Shown here: positions 23,597 through 36,400 of the stretch, in pieces
Layout: each line of letters begins with the position of its first letter
How positions within the stretch are numbered: the stretch's first letter is position 1
Assembly: GCA_002917775.1 (NCBI GenBank)
Contig: KZ627161.1
Location: 1,298,467-1,362,466, forward strand
DNA length: 64,000 nucleotides
Reading direction: 5' to 3'
Origin: Glaciozyma antarctica PI12
Taxonomy: Eukaryota > Basidiomycota > Microbotryomycetes > Kriegeriales > Camptobasidiaceae
The notes under the pieces: generated by a model
Told to the model about the DNA's origin: nothing
Seen by the model: only the letters and a program-made list of their open reading frames with translations
The model's database searches: none
Made by a program: the position numbers and the translations under genes

Positions 23597-23635
23597 GTCG
23601 TCGTCGTCGTCGTTCGTTCGTCGTTGTCGTTGTCG
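23597..23635. repeat. TCG/TTCG-rich simple repeat
   Basis: A run of gtcgtcgtcg units with interspersed ttcg and gttg lies between the Ofd1-like stop and the Cgr1 start. It is a short imperfect microsatellite in the shared UTR/promoter interval. Confidence 0.85.
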
Positions 23636-23758
23636 CGAAAGTTGCGAAGCTCAAGTGAGAAGGCCTCCAGGGGGACCGTGCCCCCGCTAATTTTGCGACG
23701 TCCAACTCGTCGAGCCCTCGTCGTCTTCAACTCGTCTCCCCTCAGCCCATCAGCAGCC

Positions 23759-24410
23759 ATGGTCCCCCAGCCCCTCCCCTACTCGGCTCCTCAGGATCCC
23801 AAGCTTGCCTTCGACCCGTCAGCGACCTCGCACGAAGACGAGCCCGTCGAGCCCCTCGCCTTCCTCCGCAACACCTCTGGTCGCCCGTGGAAGACGGCGC
23901 ACAAGGCTACCGTGCGCACGCAGAAGAGTGACAAGAGTGCGAGCAACTGGGACAAGAGGCAGGAGGCGAGGAAGAAGGCGGATGGGGTCAAGAAGATTGA
24001 GAAGTGCGCTGGCTTGTTCTTCGTGCTGGAGTGGAGCTGATGCGTTCGCGCAGGGAGATGAAGGATGAGAAGGAGGCTGAGGTTGAGAGGTACGCTGGGT
24101 TGTTCCGTGTGCGAAGAGACGGAGCTGATGGGCGATGCGACGAGCAGGAAGCGGACAATCACCAAGGAGAGGCAGGTCAAGGCGGCCGAGAAGCTGAGGT
24201 TAGAGGAGATGGCTACCAGGGTACGTCACGGTTGCGCTTTTGGGAGTGAGGGAAGATGCTGACGAGCTGGATCCTGCAGATGAGCGCGAGGAAGCTGCAG
24301 AGGTGCGTTCGAAAGGCTTGGTGCGGAAGGAAGGGCAGAGCTGACTTCCTCTCTTTCACGACTGCAGGATGAAGAAGCGCATGGGACGGACGAAGAAGAT
24401 TAACGCTTAG
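23759..24410 (+). CDS. CGR1: rRNA-processing protein Cgr1
   Basis: Cgr1 is a small, highly basic nucleolar protein needed for 60S ribosome assembly and pre-rRNA processing. The start MVPQPLPYSAPQDPKLAFDP at 23759 precedes the family core: NTSGRPWKTAHKATVRTQKS, ASNWDKRQEARKKADGVKK, then EMKDEKEAEVE, ATSRKRTITKERQVKAAEKL and MSARKLQRMKKRMGRTKKIN, stop at 24408-24410. The Lys/Arg/Glu-rich coiled-coil pattern and SGRPWK..RTQK motif are those of Cgr1. Four or so short introns split it, giving about 145-150 residues, slightly longer than the yeast protein because of an N-terminal extension. An upstream in-frame stretch without a better start was not used. Confidence 0.82.
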
Positions 24411-25436
24411 ATGGAGGATCAGGAGGGGCTCGCTCTCGAGCTTGTATTCATGTAAGACTGCGGTACCATCAGTCCCGAACACTGCTCCTGGTCTAGCTTC
24501 TCTGCTCCCATGCTCTCAGCGCACTTCCTGCTCTATTCCAACTCTTCCCGTGATCCGCTTGCGTGCAGAAATACCACGACCTCCCTCGAAGATTCGTCTG
24601 CTCGACCTCGGGCGTTCCACCCTCCTCTCTCCCCTAATCTTCTCGAATCTCTTACCTCAACAGCAGCACGGACCAGCGCATTCCAGGACTCTTCAAGGTG
24701 CAACGGCGACCAGCGCCAATCGCCAAAGAACACGCCTTCTCCGTCCCGTACAGCTCGAACCGACTAAACCTCCCTCACCACCGCAATCTCCCTCCTCCCA
24801 TCTCCCCCGCGACATCCTCGCAGCAATCTTTGCCCCCACCACTGCCACCAACGACGGACCTTTCGTCTTCGTGACGAGCACGAGTGGCGCCGGGCGGGGT
24901 TTCTCGAACGCCTTGCGAGGGTCGTACCTCACGCTCGTACGCGACGAATCGTCCACCGAGGCTTGCGGGCTGCGAGGAATCCCCCCGACGCGCCGAGAGG
25001 TCGTGGGAAGGCCTTGCGTCCCTGCGCAGATGAAGACCTGCGAACGAACTCGGTCCCGCTCCGCACGAGGAGGGAGCACTCGTCCTTGTCCCTCGATGCG
25101 AAGCTGGCTCCGACTAGGTCGTACGCGAGCCGGACGGACCTTCCTTGCGGCTTGAGCTGGTCGTCTTTCCAAAGTAAGGAGGAAGCAGAGGACCGAAAGC
25201 CGCCAGCGAAAGCGTCGTCGACCAGGCGAAACGCAAGGTCCGCACGCGAAGCAGGAGGCCTACTCTCTTCAGCCTGAGAGGTGGTAGCTGGATCACAGTA
25301 GAGACTGAGGCGGAAGAGGGCGCGGAGAGCAGCAGGAACAGCGAAGTGGTAGAGGGGAAGAGCGAACGAGGTCGCTCCGCCGCGAGCGGCTCGACTCAAA
25401 TCTCGCTCTCGCTCTCTCGTCGAGGGTTTGGCTGAA
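24411..25436. other. gap of about 1 kb between convergent genes; no gene supported
   Basis: This lies between the Cgr1 stop and the stop of the minus-strand kinase. Both strands have open frames with coding-like third-position bias: plus strand 24442-25155, containing LPRDILAAIFAPTTATNDG, vaguely F-box-like; and minus strand 25561-24929, containing SRADLAFRLVDDAFAGGF. Neither has a convincing ATG, splice model or homologue. The region may hold a small species-specific gene or long 3' UTRs. Confidence 0.4.
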
Positions 25437-28400
25437 TCACCCTGCAAAAAATACGAGGTTGCAAGACTCACAACACAATGCAAGAGAGGTAAAGGAGAGG
25501 GAATGCGATGGAGAGTATGGGGGACCTGGAACGCGGGGAAGAACGACTGGTGCGAATGCAAAGGGGACGCAACGTCCCGGGGGGATAAGTATGCTACGAG
25601 GATAAGTATGGTAGAGAATGTGGGTAATCAGGAGTTGTTGGTATCGTTGGGGGAGGTGTACGGCGCGGGGAAGGTCGTTCCCGAGGACGGCGTCGAATCC
25701 AAGTCCATCGTGGGGAGGTAGGGGAGTTGGGGGAGAGTCCTCGCGATAGAGTTGATAGCGGTAGTGCGAGGGGAGGACGCCAGGAGTAGAGTGGTAGGAC
25801 GCGATCGACGCCGCGCTCGACTGGTTCATCTGCAAGGGAAGTCGTCCAGGGTGGAACTGCGACGCCGCCCTGAACTCGGCGAACGTGCTGATCGGAGGAA
25901 GACCTTGGCCTGGTCCGCGAGTGGCGGGGAGTGGATGCGGGTAGGGACTGTAGCGCGTCTCGCTAGGTTCGCGAGGACTTGACGCCCGCACTCCTCGCGA
26001 TTCCGACCTCTCCGACGGCGCGGGCGACTTCCAGCCTCCTCCGTCTCCGTTCGTCGCGAGCCCCTGCATGTTGGTGACGAGCTGAGGGTCGAGAGAGGAG
26101 TGACCGGTGTTGGGAGCGCGGCTGTAGTAGTGCGAGTGGTGAGGGACGCGGGCCGACGACGCGACGGAGGAGCCGATCGAAGAGAGGGACGGCGCTCGAG
26201 GGATGTCGAGATCGCGACGATGTTGCCGAAGTCCCTTCCCAGGATCCGACGCCGAGGTAGCCTGCGACGAGATCGAGAACGCTCGACCGCGCTGCGACGA
26301 GTGACCCGTCTCGTTGCTCGAGACCGAATGAACGTCGTCGTTGTCGTCCCGCCGCCGAGTCTTGTACCGAGGATCCGAGACGTGCAGCCTCGACGTATCC
26401 TCAACGATCTGCGGCATCTTGGACGATCCCTGCCCAGGAGCGTTCGACGCGCGCGCCTTGCCCTTGTCCGCTCCGACCGACCTCGTGTGGTTCGAGAAGC
26501 TGTTGAGCGGATCGGCGGCCTCCATCAACTGGCTCTTCTTCTTCATGACAGCCCGCGCGCGCTCGCGGGACGCCTGCTGAAGCGCCTCCCTCTTCGCCTT
26601 CTCCGCCTCCTTCGCAATACGCTCGGCCTCCTTCTTCGCCTTCTTCGGATCGAGAGGCGGTTGAGAGGCTGAGGAATCCTGCGCCATGTTGACGTGTGTG
26701 GAAGCGCCGGAGGGGGTACGCTTGAGCGGGTTCGGTTGCTCCGAGGGAGGAGGGGGACCGCTGTTCGACGTCGAGCTCGAGTTCTTGTCCGACGAAAAGA
26801 CCGAGCCGAAGCCCCATCCGCGACTCTTGCTGACCAAGGGAGCTGGCGGGGCCAGCTGCGCTTGCTGAGACGCGCTCGATCCTGCGCTCCCTTCGCGAAT
26901 CGGCCGCAAGCGATCCGAGTTCGTCGCCTGGGCGTCCGCTACCTCCGAATTGTCGAGCGTGCTGTACCCAACGGGGAACGACATGATAGACGACGCCCTC
27001 GTAGGCGCGATCCCCTCGAAGATCGACCCGTCGTAGAACGTTGAAGCGCTGACCGACTCCGTGAGCGAGCCCCTCCGCAGGTGCGTACCGAACGCGGGGA
27101 TGTCGCGCTCCTGCGACGGCCCCGCCGAGGGTCCCCAATTCGGGTCGCCGTGCGTAGAACCCCAATGGGAGTTTGCCGACGCAGGGAACGACTCCCGCCG
27201 GTCGCTGAGGTCGTCGGGCGAGTGCATATGCGAGTCGTAGTCCTCGACGCCTTGGACTTGGACGCCGTAGGCCGACATGCCTGAGACCGATCCCGAGCCG
27301 AACGAGTATAATGATGGAGAGTCGTGGAAGCCTTTGGCGGGAGAAGGAAGGGAGGGACGAGAGGGGTCGGAGGTTTGGAAGGGAGGCTTGAAAAAGCCGT
27401 TGGTGTGGGCGGAGGGTAAGGGTCGAGTCGAAGCGCCGGTCGAGTTGGAACAGGTGCTGGCGGGGAAGGAAACGGAGGTGGGAGTGGGAGGGAGGGAGGG
27501 AGGGAGGGACGTGGCGGGGCGGTATGGGGCGAACCGGTAGGCGACTTCTCGAAAGTAGGCGTGGTCGAGACACTCCTTGGTCGTCAGGCGAGCTTTAGGG
27601 TCGTAACGAAGGAGGTCGGCGATGCAGTCGATGAGCTGAGCCGAGACCGAGTTCGTGTCGAAGAGCGTCGAAAGCGTTCGCGGGGTGACCTGCACCGACG
27701 AGCTTCTTCGTCAGCCATCATCCCGCGAAGAGAACGAACCACGAAACGCACCTTCGGAAACGCAAACCCAACGCCTTTCGCCATCTTGACTCCCTTCGAC
27801 CAAGGTCCTCCCCCGCGCACTCTTCTCCGCTCGTCCACCCCGTACTCCGACGAAGGATCTCCCAGCACCTCGCAAATCTTGAAGACCTGATCGACCTCGC
27901 TATCTCCAGGAAAGAGCGGCTTGAGCGTGATGATCTCGACGATGATCGTCCCCAGCGCCCACATGTCGACGGGATTCGAGTAGTCGCGCGAGCGAAGGAG
28001 GACCTCGGGCGCGCGGTACCAGCGCGTCGAGACGTACTCAGTGTACGGCGGCTTGCTGTTCGTCTCCCTCGCGAGGCCAAAGTCGGCGAGCTTGACGACC
28101 ACGACGACGTCCTTCTCCGGCGGAGTTCCTGGGAGCGCGTAGAGGGAGCTGGCGGGGTAGTCGACGAGGCCGGTGGTGGTGATGAGGAGGTTCTCGGGTT
28201 TCATGTCGCGGTGGAAGTAGCCGTTGCTGTGAATGTGGTCGAGGCCGGCGAGGATTTGCTGGAAGATGGAGGCGGTGAGGCCTGAGGCGAGAGGTCGGCC
28301 TTTCCGCGACTTGGTGAGCTGGTAGAGGTTGCCCTCCATGCACTCGAAGACGAAGTAAAGCTCTTTGGACGAAGGGAGGAGGAAGGCGTCGTAGAGGGGG

Positions 28401-29064
28401 ATGATGTTGGGGTGCATAGGGATTTGACGCAACGACTGCAGAGGAACGAAACGCGTGGCATCAGCTCCGTCCTTCCCAGGCTCACCGAATTTCTCCAGCT
28501 GCGTACCTTGAGCTCCTTCAGCTTCATACACTCGTCCCAGCCCCCTTCGAAAGCCTTCTTCATCCGCTTGATCGCGACCAACCTCTTGCCCTTGTACTCG
28601 GGACGGCTACTCGGTCCTGGTGGGAGCGTTCCTGGCGGCAGCTGCAGCGGCGAGTGCCAGTCGGCGAGCCAGACGGTCCCGAACGACCCGTCTCCGACCT
28701 CCTTGAGAATGGTGTACGATCGCGGGGCTAGTGGAGGTGGAAAGTCGCGAGCGCGGGGTTCCGAAGGGAGGAGGAGGGAAGGCGGACGGTGGGCGGCAGG
28801 GGTCGACTTGAGGGACTGTGGGGAAGGTGGGAAGGGCGATGTGGTCGAATAGCCTTCGTACAGGCTGGCCGACTGAGCGCTTCGAGAGACGTAGCTTCCT
28901 CCCGCGCCGCTGGTGGTCCCGCTCAGGCTGGTGCCCGAATCCCTCATCTCCCACTGCGTTCCTCCTCCATCCCCGATCGAGATCCTGTTCAGCAAGCCAC
29001 CGAGGCTGCTCCCTCCGCCGAATCCACTGGAATTGCCCGGGAGGTGTTCGTAGGCAACGGGCAT
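25437..29064 (-). CDS. CRK1: RCK/MAK-type (Ime2/Crk1-like) serine/threonine kinase
   Basis: The kinase belongs to the CMGC RCK/MAK group (Ime2 in yeast, Crk1 in Ustilago), which acts in nutrient, morphogenesis and mating/meiosis signalling. The start is MPVAYEHLPGNSSGFGGGSS. After a Ser/Gly-rich leader of about 110 residues comes the kinase domain: EVGDGSFGTVWLADW (glycine loop), LVAIKRMKK (lysine), HPNIIPLYDAFLLP, HRDMKPENLL (catalytic loop), VVVVVKLADFGLAR (DFG), PYTEYVSTRWYRAPE (T-E-Y activation segment and APE), PVDMWALGTIIVEIITLKP and LLRYDPKARLTTKECLDHAYF. About 25 extra residues sit between the catalytic loop and DFG. A tail of roughly 700 residues is disordered, rich in Ser/Pro/Gln with one basic coiled coil (KKAKKEAERIAKEAEKAK). 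The stop at 25437 is less sure than the rest; the last about 70 codons could be 3' UTR after another splice. Confidence 0.83.
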
Positions 29065-30459
29065 GGTGGAGGGCCTCGTCTCGAATCCTTTAAAGTCGCG
29101 CTTCCCGTCAGCTTTCTTGGCTAAGCTCTGCTAGAGAAGTGACCTACCCTCTAAGGGGTACGCCGCTAGCCGGAGCTGCGCTCGAGGTGCCGATCCCTAC
29201 TAGAGCGAGTCGACTCCTTGAGAGCGTACTGAAGGAGGATGTGAACGAGCTCCGGTTGCGGGGCAGGCTGGGGAACCCGAGGGCTGGAGAGGACGGGGCG
29301 GAGGATGGAGCTGTAGTGCAGTCGTTGGGCAGGTGGAGGCGAGTCGGTGCAGAGCTGCTAGTGCGGTGGTAAGAGTTTCCGGTGAACGCTGCCGAGGGAG
29401 GGGTGGTGGCGGTGGAGTTGGCGCAGGCGTCGGAGGTGGAAGGGCTGTTTAGCGAGGCTTGGAGAGGGCGTCAACTAAGCGAACCGTCGTGTAGGAGGTG
29501 GTGAAGGAGAGGTGTGTGGCCGAAGGTAGCTCGGGGTTCGCGTCGTCGAGCTAAAGAGCGAGCTAGCGATTTGTGTTCGGAGTCGGAGTCGAGGCGTCTC
29601 GCCTGCTCAGCTCAATCGCAGTCTCTCCCCCCTCAATTTGATTGCTCCCTTATCCCATTGCTCTAGACATACCTCAAGTTGGAGAAGAACAGGGTGCGCG
29701 CGCGATCCGTCTTGATCATTCGAGGCCAACCTGCGGCGAACGCGCCCTTTTCTAAATTATGTTCACCCCTGCAACTCTGCCAGGTCCTGACCAGGAAGAC
29801 TCCGAGAAGAGTCCGAAGCGAGCTTTGACAAGCTTGGAAAGACGGAGAACTAAGATCGACCCGCTGGGAAAGATCATCGCGAAGTAGTGTATCCGGCGCA
29901 CGCAGCTTTCAGCTTCCTCGTCTGAGTAACCACAGCTTGATCCTCGGTGGAAGTCACCGCTTGATAGGACGGTGGGCTTTGCAGAAGCCGCGGCGCGCCC
30001 GCTGCGATGGAGTACCGAATCTGGCAGCGACAGCTTGCGATCTCGAGCGAGGAGGGAAGCGCACCCCAACTCAATCAAGACTCCCAAGATCGAGATTACA
30101 AGCGTCAGAGGCGCCTGGCCATAAATCCCTTGCAGCATCCGCATCGTCAACGGAGAGAGTTCCGTTGTGCAGCTTGGTCGCAAGGTGCGAAGCTCGGAGC
30201 TGAGAGCTTCGGAGGATGAGTGTGGAGCCGCTAGTTGCTGGCGTTCACAAAGCAAAGCGCAAATAGCTTGAGACTTTGCAGAAGCGAGAGGACTCAAGCG
30301 AAGCTCAACGCCGGCGCTCAAGCGCTCGAATCCGCGGACCGACAAGGCTGTTTCCCTCTAAGAGCAAGCAGAAACAATAGGAAGCAGGCGTAGGACCCTA
30401 AGAAGGCCGTTTCGGGAACGAAAGCAAGTCGCAGCAAAACAACAACATTGGCGAGCTCG
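29065..30459. other. 1.4-kb region upstream of the kinase, downstream of REV3; no gene supported
   Basis: This probably includes a long kinase 5' leader and promoter. A minus-strand frame (30345-29752) contains MLQGIYGQAPLTLVISILGV, a possible membrane segment, but it lacks family similarity that I can recognise, and a plus-strand frame at 29139-29372 is short. AT content is a little higher near 29620-29760 than in the genes around it. No tRNA or repeat was seen. Confidence 0.4.
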
Positions 30460-33400
30460 CTACAACAGAATCTTGAGCCCCTCCAACTTTGCCAGCTCAG
30501 CCTCGACCTTCTTCCGCAAATAAAAGACAGGACAGTCCAGCGAATCGCATGCGATCTCCTTGAGCTGAGGCATCGCGGAGCAAGATTCGCAAATCTGGTG
30601 CAGCGCGCGCTGACGGCTTCGAGCGTGGCGAGTCCGCGACATCGTCGTGTAGGCGACTTCGCCGGGATTCGACTGGCAACGTGCACAGAGTCCTGCGAGA
30701 GAATTAAATCAGGGAAGACTCTGGAGAAGCACGAAAGGAGGGAACGCACCTCCTTCCCCATCTGGGCCACCGCAAGCAGCGCAGCGGTCGCTGACAAAGT
30801 GCTCGTCGAGCAGAACTGGCTTGCGCTTGTCGTCCGAGTTGGTTCGAGTAGCGACGAGGAGCTTCGTTTGCGGCATCTCGGCGTACCACGATTTGACGTC
30901 GGCGCCGACGAGGATGAAGACGCGCTCGAGGACTTTGATGATTGCGATGATGTAGTGTGGGGCGTCCAAGCGAAGGCGTCTGCGAGAGTAGTGAGCTCAT
31001 GTCCTCTTCGCAACGAAGATACTAACGCACGGATCAGCGACGAAGTCTGCAGGATGAAGAGCTTTGTCGGCTTGAAGCTGCCCCGGCTCGCTCTGAAAGA
31101 GAACATAGGGGACTCGCTCGCCGTACTCAGGCTCAGCTCGCGGATCGACTTGCATTCGGCGAGTCGCAACGGCGGCTCCAGGCGGTGGCGGAATCTTCGC
31201 ACTGCGGAGAAAGCGTCAGCGATGCACGCCGACGACGAGATCACGGAGCGCCTAACCTGTAAGTCCCGAGCCTAACTTGCTTCGCGTACGTAAAGTCTTG
31301 CGGCGAGACGTTCCCGGCTAGGAGCTTCTGCCACTGCTCCTGGCAGTACGCTTTGACGAGCGAAAGGTCGGAAGTTCGAAAAAGGATCCTGGTAGGGCTC
31401 GAGCATCAGCAGCGACTGGCAGCGAGAGAGCGAGCCAAACTTACTTGAGGCAGGTCTCCTGCATTTTCTGAGCGGCTGGAAAGCCGTCGCGACGAATCGT
31501 TTCGATGCCCTTGGCGTCAAAGTCGGGCTCGAGATCCGTTTCGTGCTCGTACTTGAAGCCGACGTAACGCTTCTTCGCCAGGAGAACGCATGGGAGGTAG
31601 ACCTGCAGAAAATGCGCGTCAGCAGCGTTCAAAGAGCATGGAGGAGGATGGCCCGCCTTCTCGAACTTGAGCTTGATGGGTCGCGGGTTCTGAGACGTGA
31701 TCGTGTTCGCCATCGCATGACCGATTCGGAAGGCGTCGTCCTTGCTCTTCCCCGGAAGGTAGATGAAGAGCGAGTCGGTATCGCCGTAGACGACCTCTGC
31801 ACCCCACTCGGCCCTCGACTTGATCGTTTCCATAGCCTGCGCGTGTCGACTTCGTTAGCCAACAGCGACACGGACCTCGCAAGCTACCCACCCGCTCCAA
31901 AGTCTCGCGACCAGTTTGAACGATAGCGTCTGCGATCTCAACGCACGGCATCCGGCCAGAGAACGTCGCAGAAGTGTATCCGTACGTGACCTGGTTGCCA
32001 AAGTCAGCACTTGAACTCGTCGTTGGCGGCGAAGGAGCGAAACTCACGTTGGCGAGGAACTTAAGTGCCAGCTGGCGTGCGTTCAAGAGCTTGAACAAGG
32101 CCTGCGAGATGATTAGGCGTCAGCTCCGTTCACTGTGTGCCGTCGAAGCTCAGCCAACCTTGTCGCCTTCCGCGCTCTTCATGCCGGTCTTGACCATCAC
32201 GCGCGTGTCGAGGAGCTCTGCGAGCATCTTCGCAAGGAGCGACTTGCGTACCTGCGGCTTGACGAACATGAACCCGTTGGGCGAAACTGCTTGCAAAGTT
32301 CAGAATCGCGAGCAGAATCGAAAGTGGAGATGAAGACGCACCGTTGATGTAATCCTTGAGGAGGTAGAGTAATCCAGGCGGAAGCGTAAGCGTCGACGTG
32401 CCGAACTTATCAGCGCCTCGATACGATCCAATGCGACCCAAGCAGGTACTGCGAAGCATGAATCAGCGCGGTTCTCTATCTTGAGCGATAGCCAAGCCGA
32501 ACTCACCTGTAGCAGTAGTTGTAGCCAATCATTACCGAGGGATAAAGCGACTGGAAATCGAGCACGACCAGCGGTCCCTTGTAGAACGCGCTCTTCGGTT
32601 CCATAACGAGCGGCTGGCATTCGGCAGCGTTCTGCTTCCCAACCTGCGGAACGGAAGCGTGAGCAGGGATGGAAGGGAGGAAAGAGCGAATTCGACGGAC
32701 TTGTGGACGATTGGGAGACAGGAGAAGGAAGCTCTCGGGCTTTGCGATCCGGAACATGACGCTCTCCACCTTGAACTGACTGCCTCGGGTGCGAACCGAC
32801 TTGAAGTCGACACCGAATACTCGAGCAGACTCGCTGCGAATGCTTAAATCAGCTTGCGTGCTCAGGAAGAAGTAAGGAGCCCAACGTACCAGGTCTGCGA
32901 GATCACTTCGCCTTCGTCGAGCATCTCAACGTCCATCTCGACGCGATCGCGCCAGTACTCGAAGACGCGAGCAACTTGATGCGGGACTCCACTCGTGTAC
33001 CATTTCGAAAGCGTCTCAAAAGAGAAATGAGGGATCCTGCGAGCGTCCCAGTCGTCAGCTTGAGCAAGCGACCACGCGAAAGGAGGTACGCACCTCCGGC
33101 GAAGCATGTGGAAGGCAACGTTCTCGAATGTGTACTGCTGAAGGCGGTTGTCCGCTTCGAGCGTCTGCCAGATGGGAAGAAGGTGTCGGCCGCTGAAGCT
33201 GAGCTCGTTGAAGCCACGTCGGTCCGAGGCTTTGGCCGCGAATTGACCTGTCCCTTGCGCCGTGACCCTCCCTAGCTCTTCGACGAGACTCCAGTCTGCG
33301 AGTGAGACGGAAATTCAGTACGGTCACCCCATACAGCAACCGAAACCGTACCGTGGGCAGCATCAGCTCGCTCCAGCAAGTATCCCCACGACGCATGAAC

Positions 33401-36400
33401 CGTCTCGTAGCCAGCAACGATCTCGGGGTCCCACGCGCGGATCTTGTCGATCCAGAGGTTGAGCAAGTCGTGCTCCGACTGGACGACTTCGAAAGTGTAG
33501 CTCGTCGGGCCGACCACACGACGCAGTTCGTCGGTGCCGACCGCAATGACTCCGACGTGCCGATCTTCTTCTCGTCCGTTGCCGACAAGGTCGTCCGCTT
33601 CGCTCTGGAGGCAGTAGAAGAGAGCGACAATCGCGTCCTCTTTAGGATCTGGGAGGAGCTTGCCGCGCGTGTTGACTGTGAATGCGCGCATCACCAAATG
33701 TTCTGCACCAGCGTTGCGAGCAGCCCACCATGAAGCTCCATCGAGAGAACATCGAGATGCTGCTGCTCGTGACTCTCCTTCGCACCCTTGACGCCGACGA
33801 AGTTGTAGCCGCCGTCGACTTGAGTCGGTCCTTGGATCTGCGAGACTCGCCACTCAGCTCCCTGGCGCACGCTTGAATCCGGCTAAGGACGGACCTGCGA
33901 AGTCACAAACTGCGGCTTCTTCGCCATCTCCTCGCCTGCAACGAGCGTCAGCATTATCTCCTCGACAGCTTTGCGCAAACACTCACCCTTCTTCTCCTCC
34001 CTCAGCCATTCACTCACCTCGTTCGCCGTCGGCGGCGTCCCCGCCCATTCCCAACTCCCTCTGCCACTTCTCCTCGCCGGCAAGATCACTGGCTCCTCCT
34101 TCCTCCAATGCGCGAACGCCGGGACGAACTTGATCGCATTCCCTCGCAGCTTGAAGCTTCTCCCGGCGTACTCCCTCGCCTTGGGCGGTACGTCGGCAGA
34201 ATTGCTGAAGAAGGGGTCGACGTAGACGACGCGCGACTTGCCGAAAGACTCGATAGAGTTGATGAGTTGCGCGGAGGTGGGAGGAGCCTCGCTCCAGGCG
34301 AAAGCGGTGCGGGAGAGAGGATGTTGCGGCTTCGGAAGAGATGCGCGCTGGAAGGAAGAGCCTGTAAGCCAGAAGTGTCAGGATGACAGCAGCGGTAAAG
34401 CGGATTAAGTTCGCGCACCGGAGGAAGAGTCTTGCGTGTGGCAGACTGATCCGTCGACGAGCGTCGATGGATGCGAGTTGATGGGAGCGTCGGATTGAGA
34501 AAGAAGCGGCATCGACGATTCCCTGGGAGAGAGGTTCGGAACTTGGCCTGGGATAGGCGGGAAGGCAGCTCCAGCTTCGTGGCTGCTCGATAAAGGTTCT
34601 TTGTTGGGGGTAGCGCGAGTCGGGGAGGAGGGAATGATGGGTTCGCTTGCGTCGGCGGAGAGGCTCGGCAGATTCCAAGACCGGAGATGAAAGGGAACCA
34701 TCGAGGGTCCAGGTACGGCGAGTGTCGGTGAGGGCTGAGAGTAGTCGAGTGCGTCCGAGAGAAGGTCGTCGAGATCCATCGAGGTCATGTTCGAGAGAGG
34801 TTGAGGAGGTGCAGGGGACAGCGAAGCCGACGTGGAGGAGAAGCTAATTCCTCGCCGAGCTACCTCAACCGGTTGGTCGGCGAAGCGGACTCGAACGAGC
34901 TTGTCGGGACTGGCGAAGGGATTGGCCTTGCGAGGGTTTTGAGGTGAGCTGAACCAGGGAGATGCAGCGGATGCGGGTTGCGTAGGGGGGTGAGGCGAGG
35001 GAGGGGAGTTTGCCGAGGACGAGAGAGGACTGAAAGGACGGCTGGAGAAACGAAAATGGTCAGCGTCGATCGGTGGCGAAATAGGACCCAAGACAGGCTT
35101 ACCTAGGACCCACTGCAGCTCCAGTCGCTTCGTCGACCTCCGTCGCTCTCGATCCGTCCCGCTTGGCTCGCTTCGGCGACCGCTCCTCCACCTCGCTCCC
35201 CTCCCGCTCCTGCTCGTCCTCCCGACTCCCCTCCTCTTCCGGCTCTGCCCAAAACCCATCGTCCTGCTCTCGCTCCTCCTCCCTCTCGAGCCCATCCAGA
35301 TCCACCTCCTCCTCAAAGTCGTTCGATCGCGCTGCCTGCGTCGACGTCCACGCCTTTTCGTCCACCTCGACCTCCTCCGATTCTTCCGTCTTGATGACTT
35401 CCTCCTCTCCTTTCAAGGTCGGCGCGTGCGAAACGACTAGGTCGCGCATTGCCCAGGGCGAGAAAACGTATTCCTCGCTCCGGTCCTTCCTCACCGTCTC
35501 CGGAAAGACGGCTCCAATCTGCTCCCACGTCGTGCGGATCCTCGCGAGCCATCCCTGCTGCCCTCCCTCCTTTGCTCGCTCAGCCGGATAATCCTCGAAT
35601 CGAGGCTCCTTCCTCGCGCCGTGCTTCGCCTTGTACCTCCGCAAGTCCTCCTCGGCCATCTCGGCGATCCGCTCCCTCATCCCCTCCTCGCTCTTCCACA
35701 CCGGCGCTCCCTCCTCCCTCGAATCCCAGGCGCGCGGCTTATCATCCACGAGCTCCTCCGGCCCGCTCTCCCCCTTCGCTCTCCTCCTCCTTCGCTCGTC
35801 GTCCCAGAGCTCCTTGACGGAATGTACGAGCTTGTCGCGTTCGATCGACTCGGGTCGCAGGAGCTCTGAGAAATTAGCGTGGAGCGTGCGCGGGGCAATG
35901 AGGTGCCGGTTGAGGATCGCAGAGACGGAGGTGTCGAGCTCGAGGGTGCAGTAGGAGATCTTGGCGGGGCCGGAGGAGGGGTGGACGCAGGACGTGGGGA
36001 CGGTGAGCTCGGTGTAGGTGCGGGAGTGGAGAGGACCGTCGGCATGTGTCGGGTTGTAGGCGTCAGAGGGGGAAGGTACGTGTTCTGCGGTCGAGGTCAG
36101 AAGCCGTTGAACTGAGAAGCGGAGGACAGGACGAACCTGGGAGCGGATTCCGGAAGAGGCAGCTTTCGAGCTCGACCCAGCCGCAGCCGTAAAGGTTCGC
36201 ATCGAGCATAAATTGGAGGGGGAAGGGGATGTGGTCCTCGTAGACGTCCAACTGAAATGCAGCTCGCAAGCATTCGGAGACGCGCGACTTGTGCGAGGGC
36301 TGAGTGAGGTAGATCTTGAGGAAAGGCTTGTAGCCAACGTGGTAGCCGTAGAAGGAGGTCCCTTTGCAGATGACGATAAAGGCGACGTGCTGCTGCTTCT

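Noticed and set aside
24929-25561. Minus-strand frame of about 210 codons downstream of the kinase
   Set aside because: It overlaps the kinase end in another frame. A 30-base intron joining the two would be too short and leads quickly to a stop, so no gene is claimed.
27480-27515. GGGA repeat as a possible G-quadruplex or mobile-element end
   Set aside because: It is the antisense of a Pro/Ser-rich coding run in the kinase (PPSLPPSLPP) and needs no other explanation.
30835-30855. GGTTCGAG resembling a tRNA B box
   Set aside because: It lies inside a REV3 exon and there is no A box or cloverleaf around it. No tRNA gene was found in the window.
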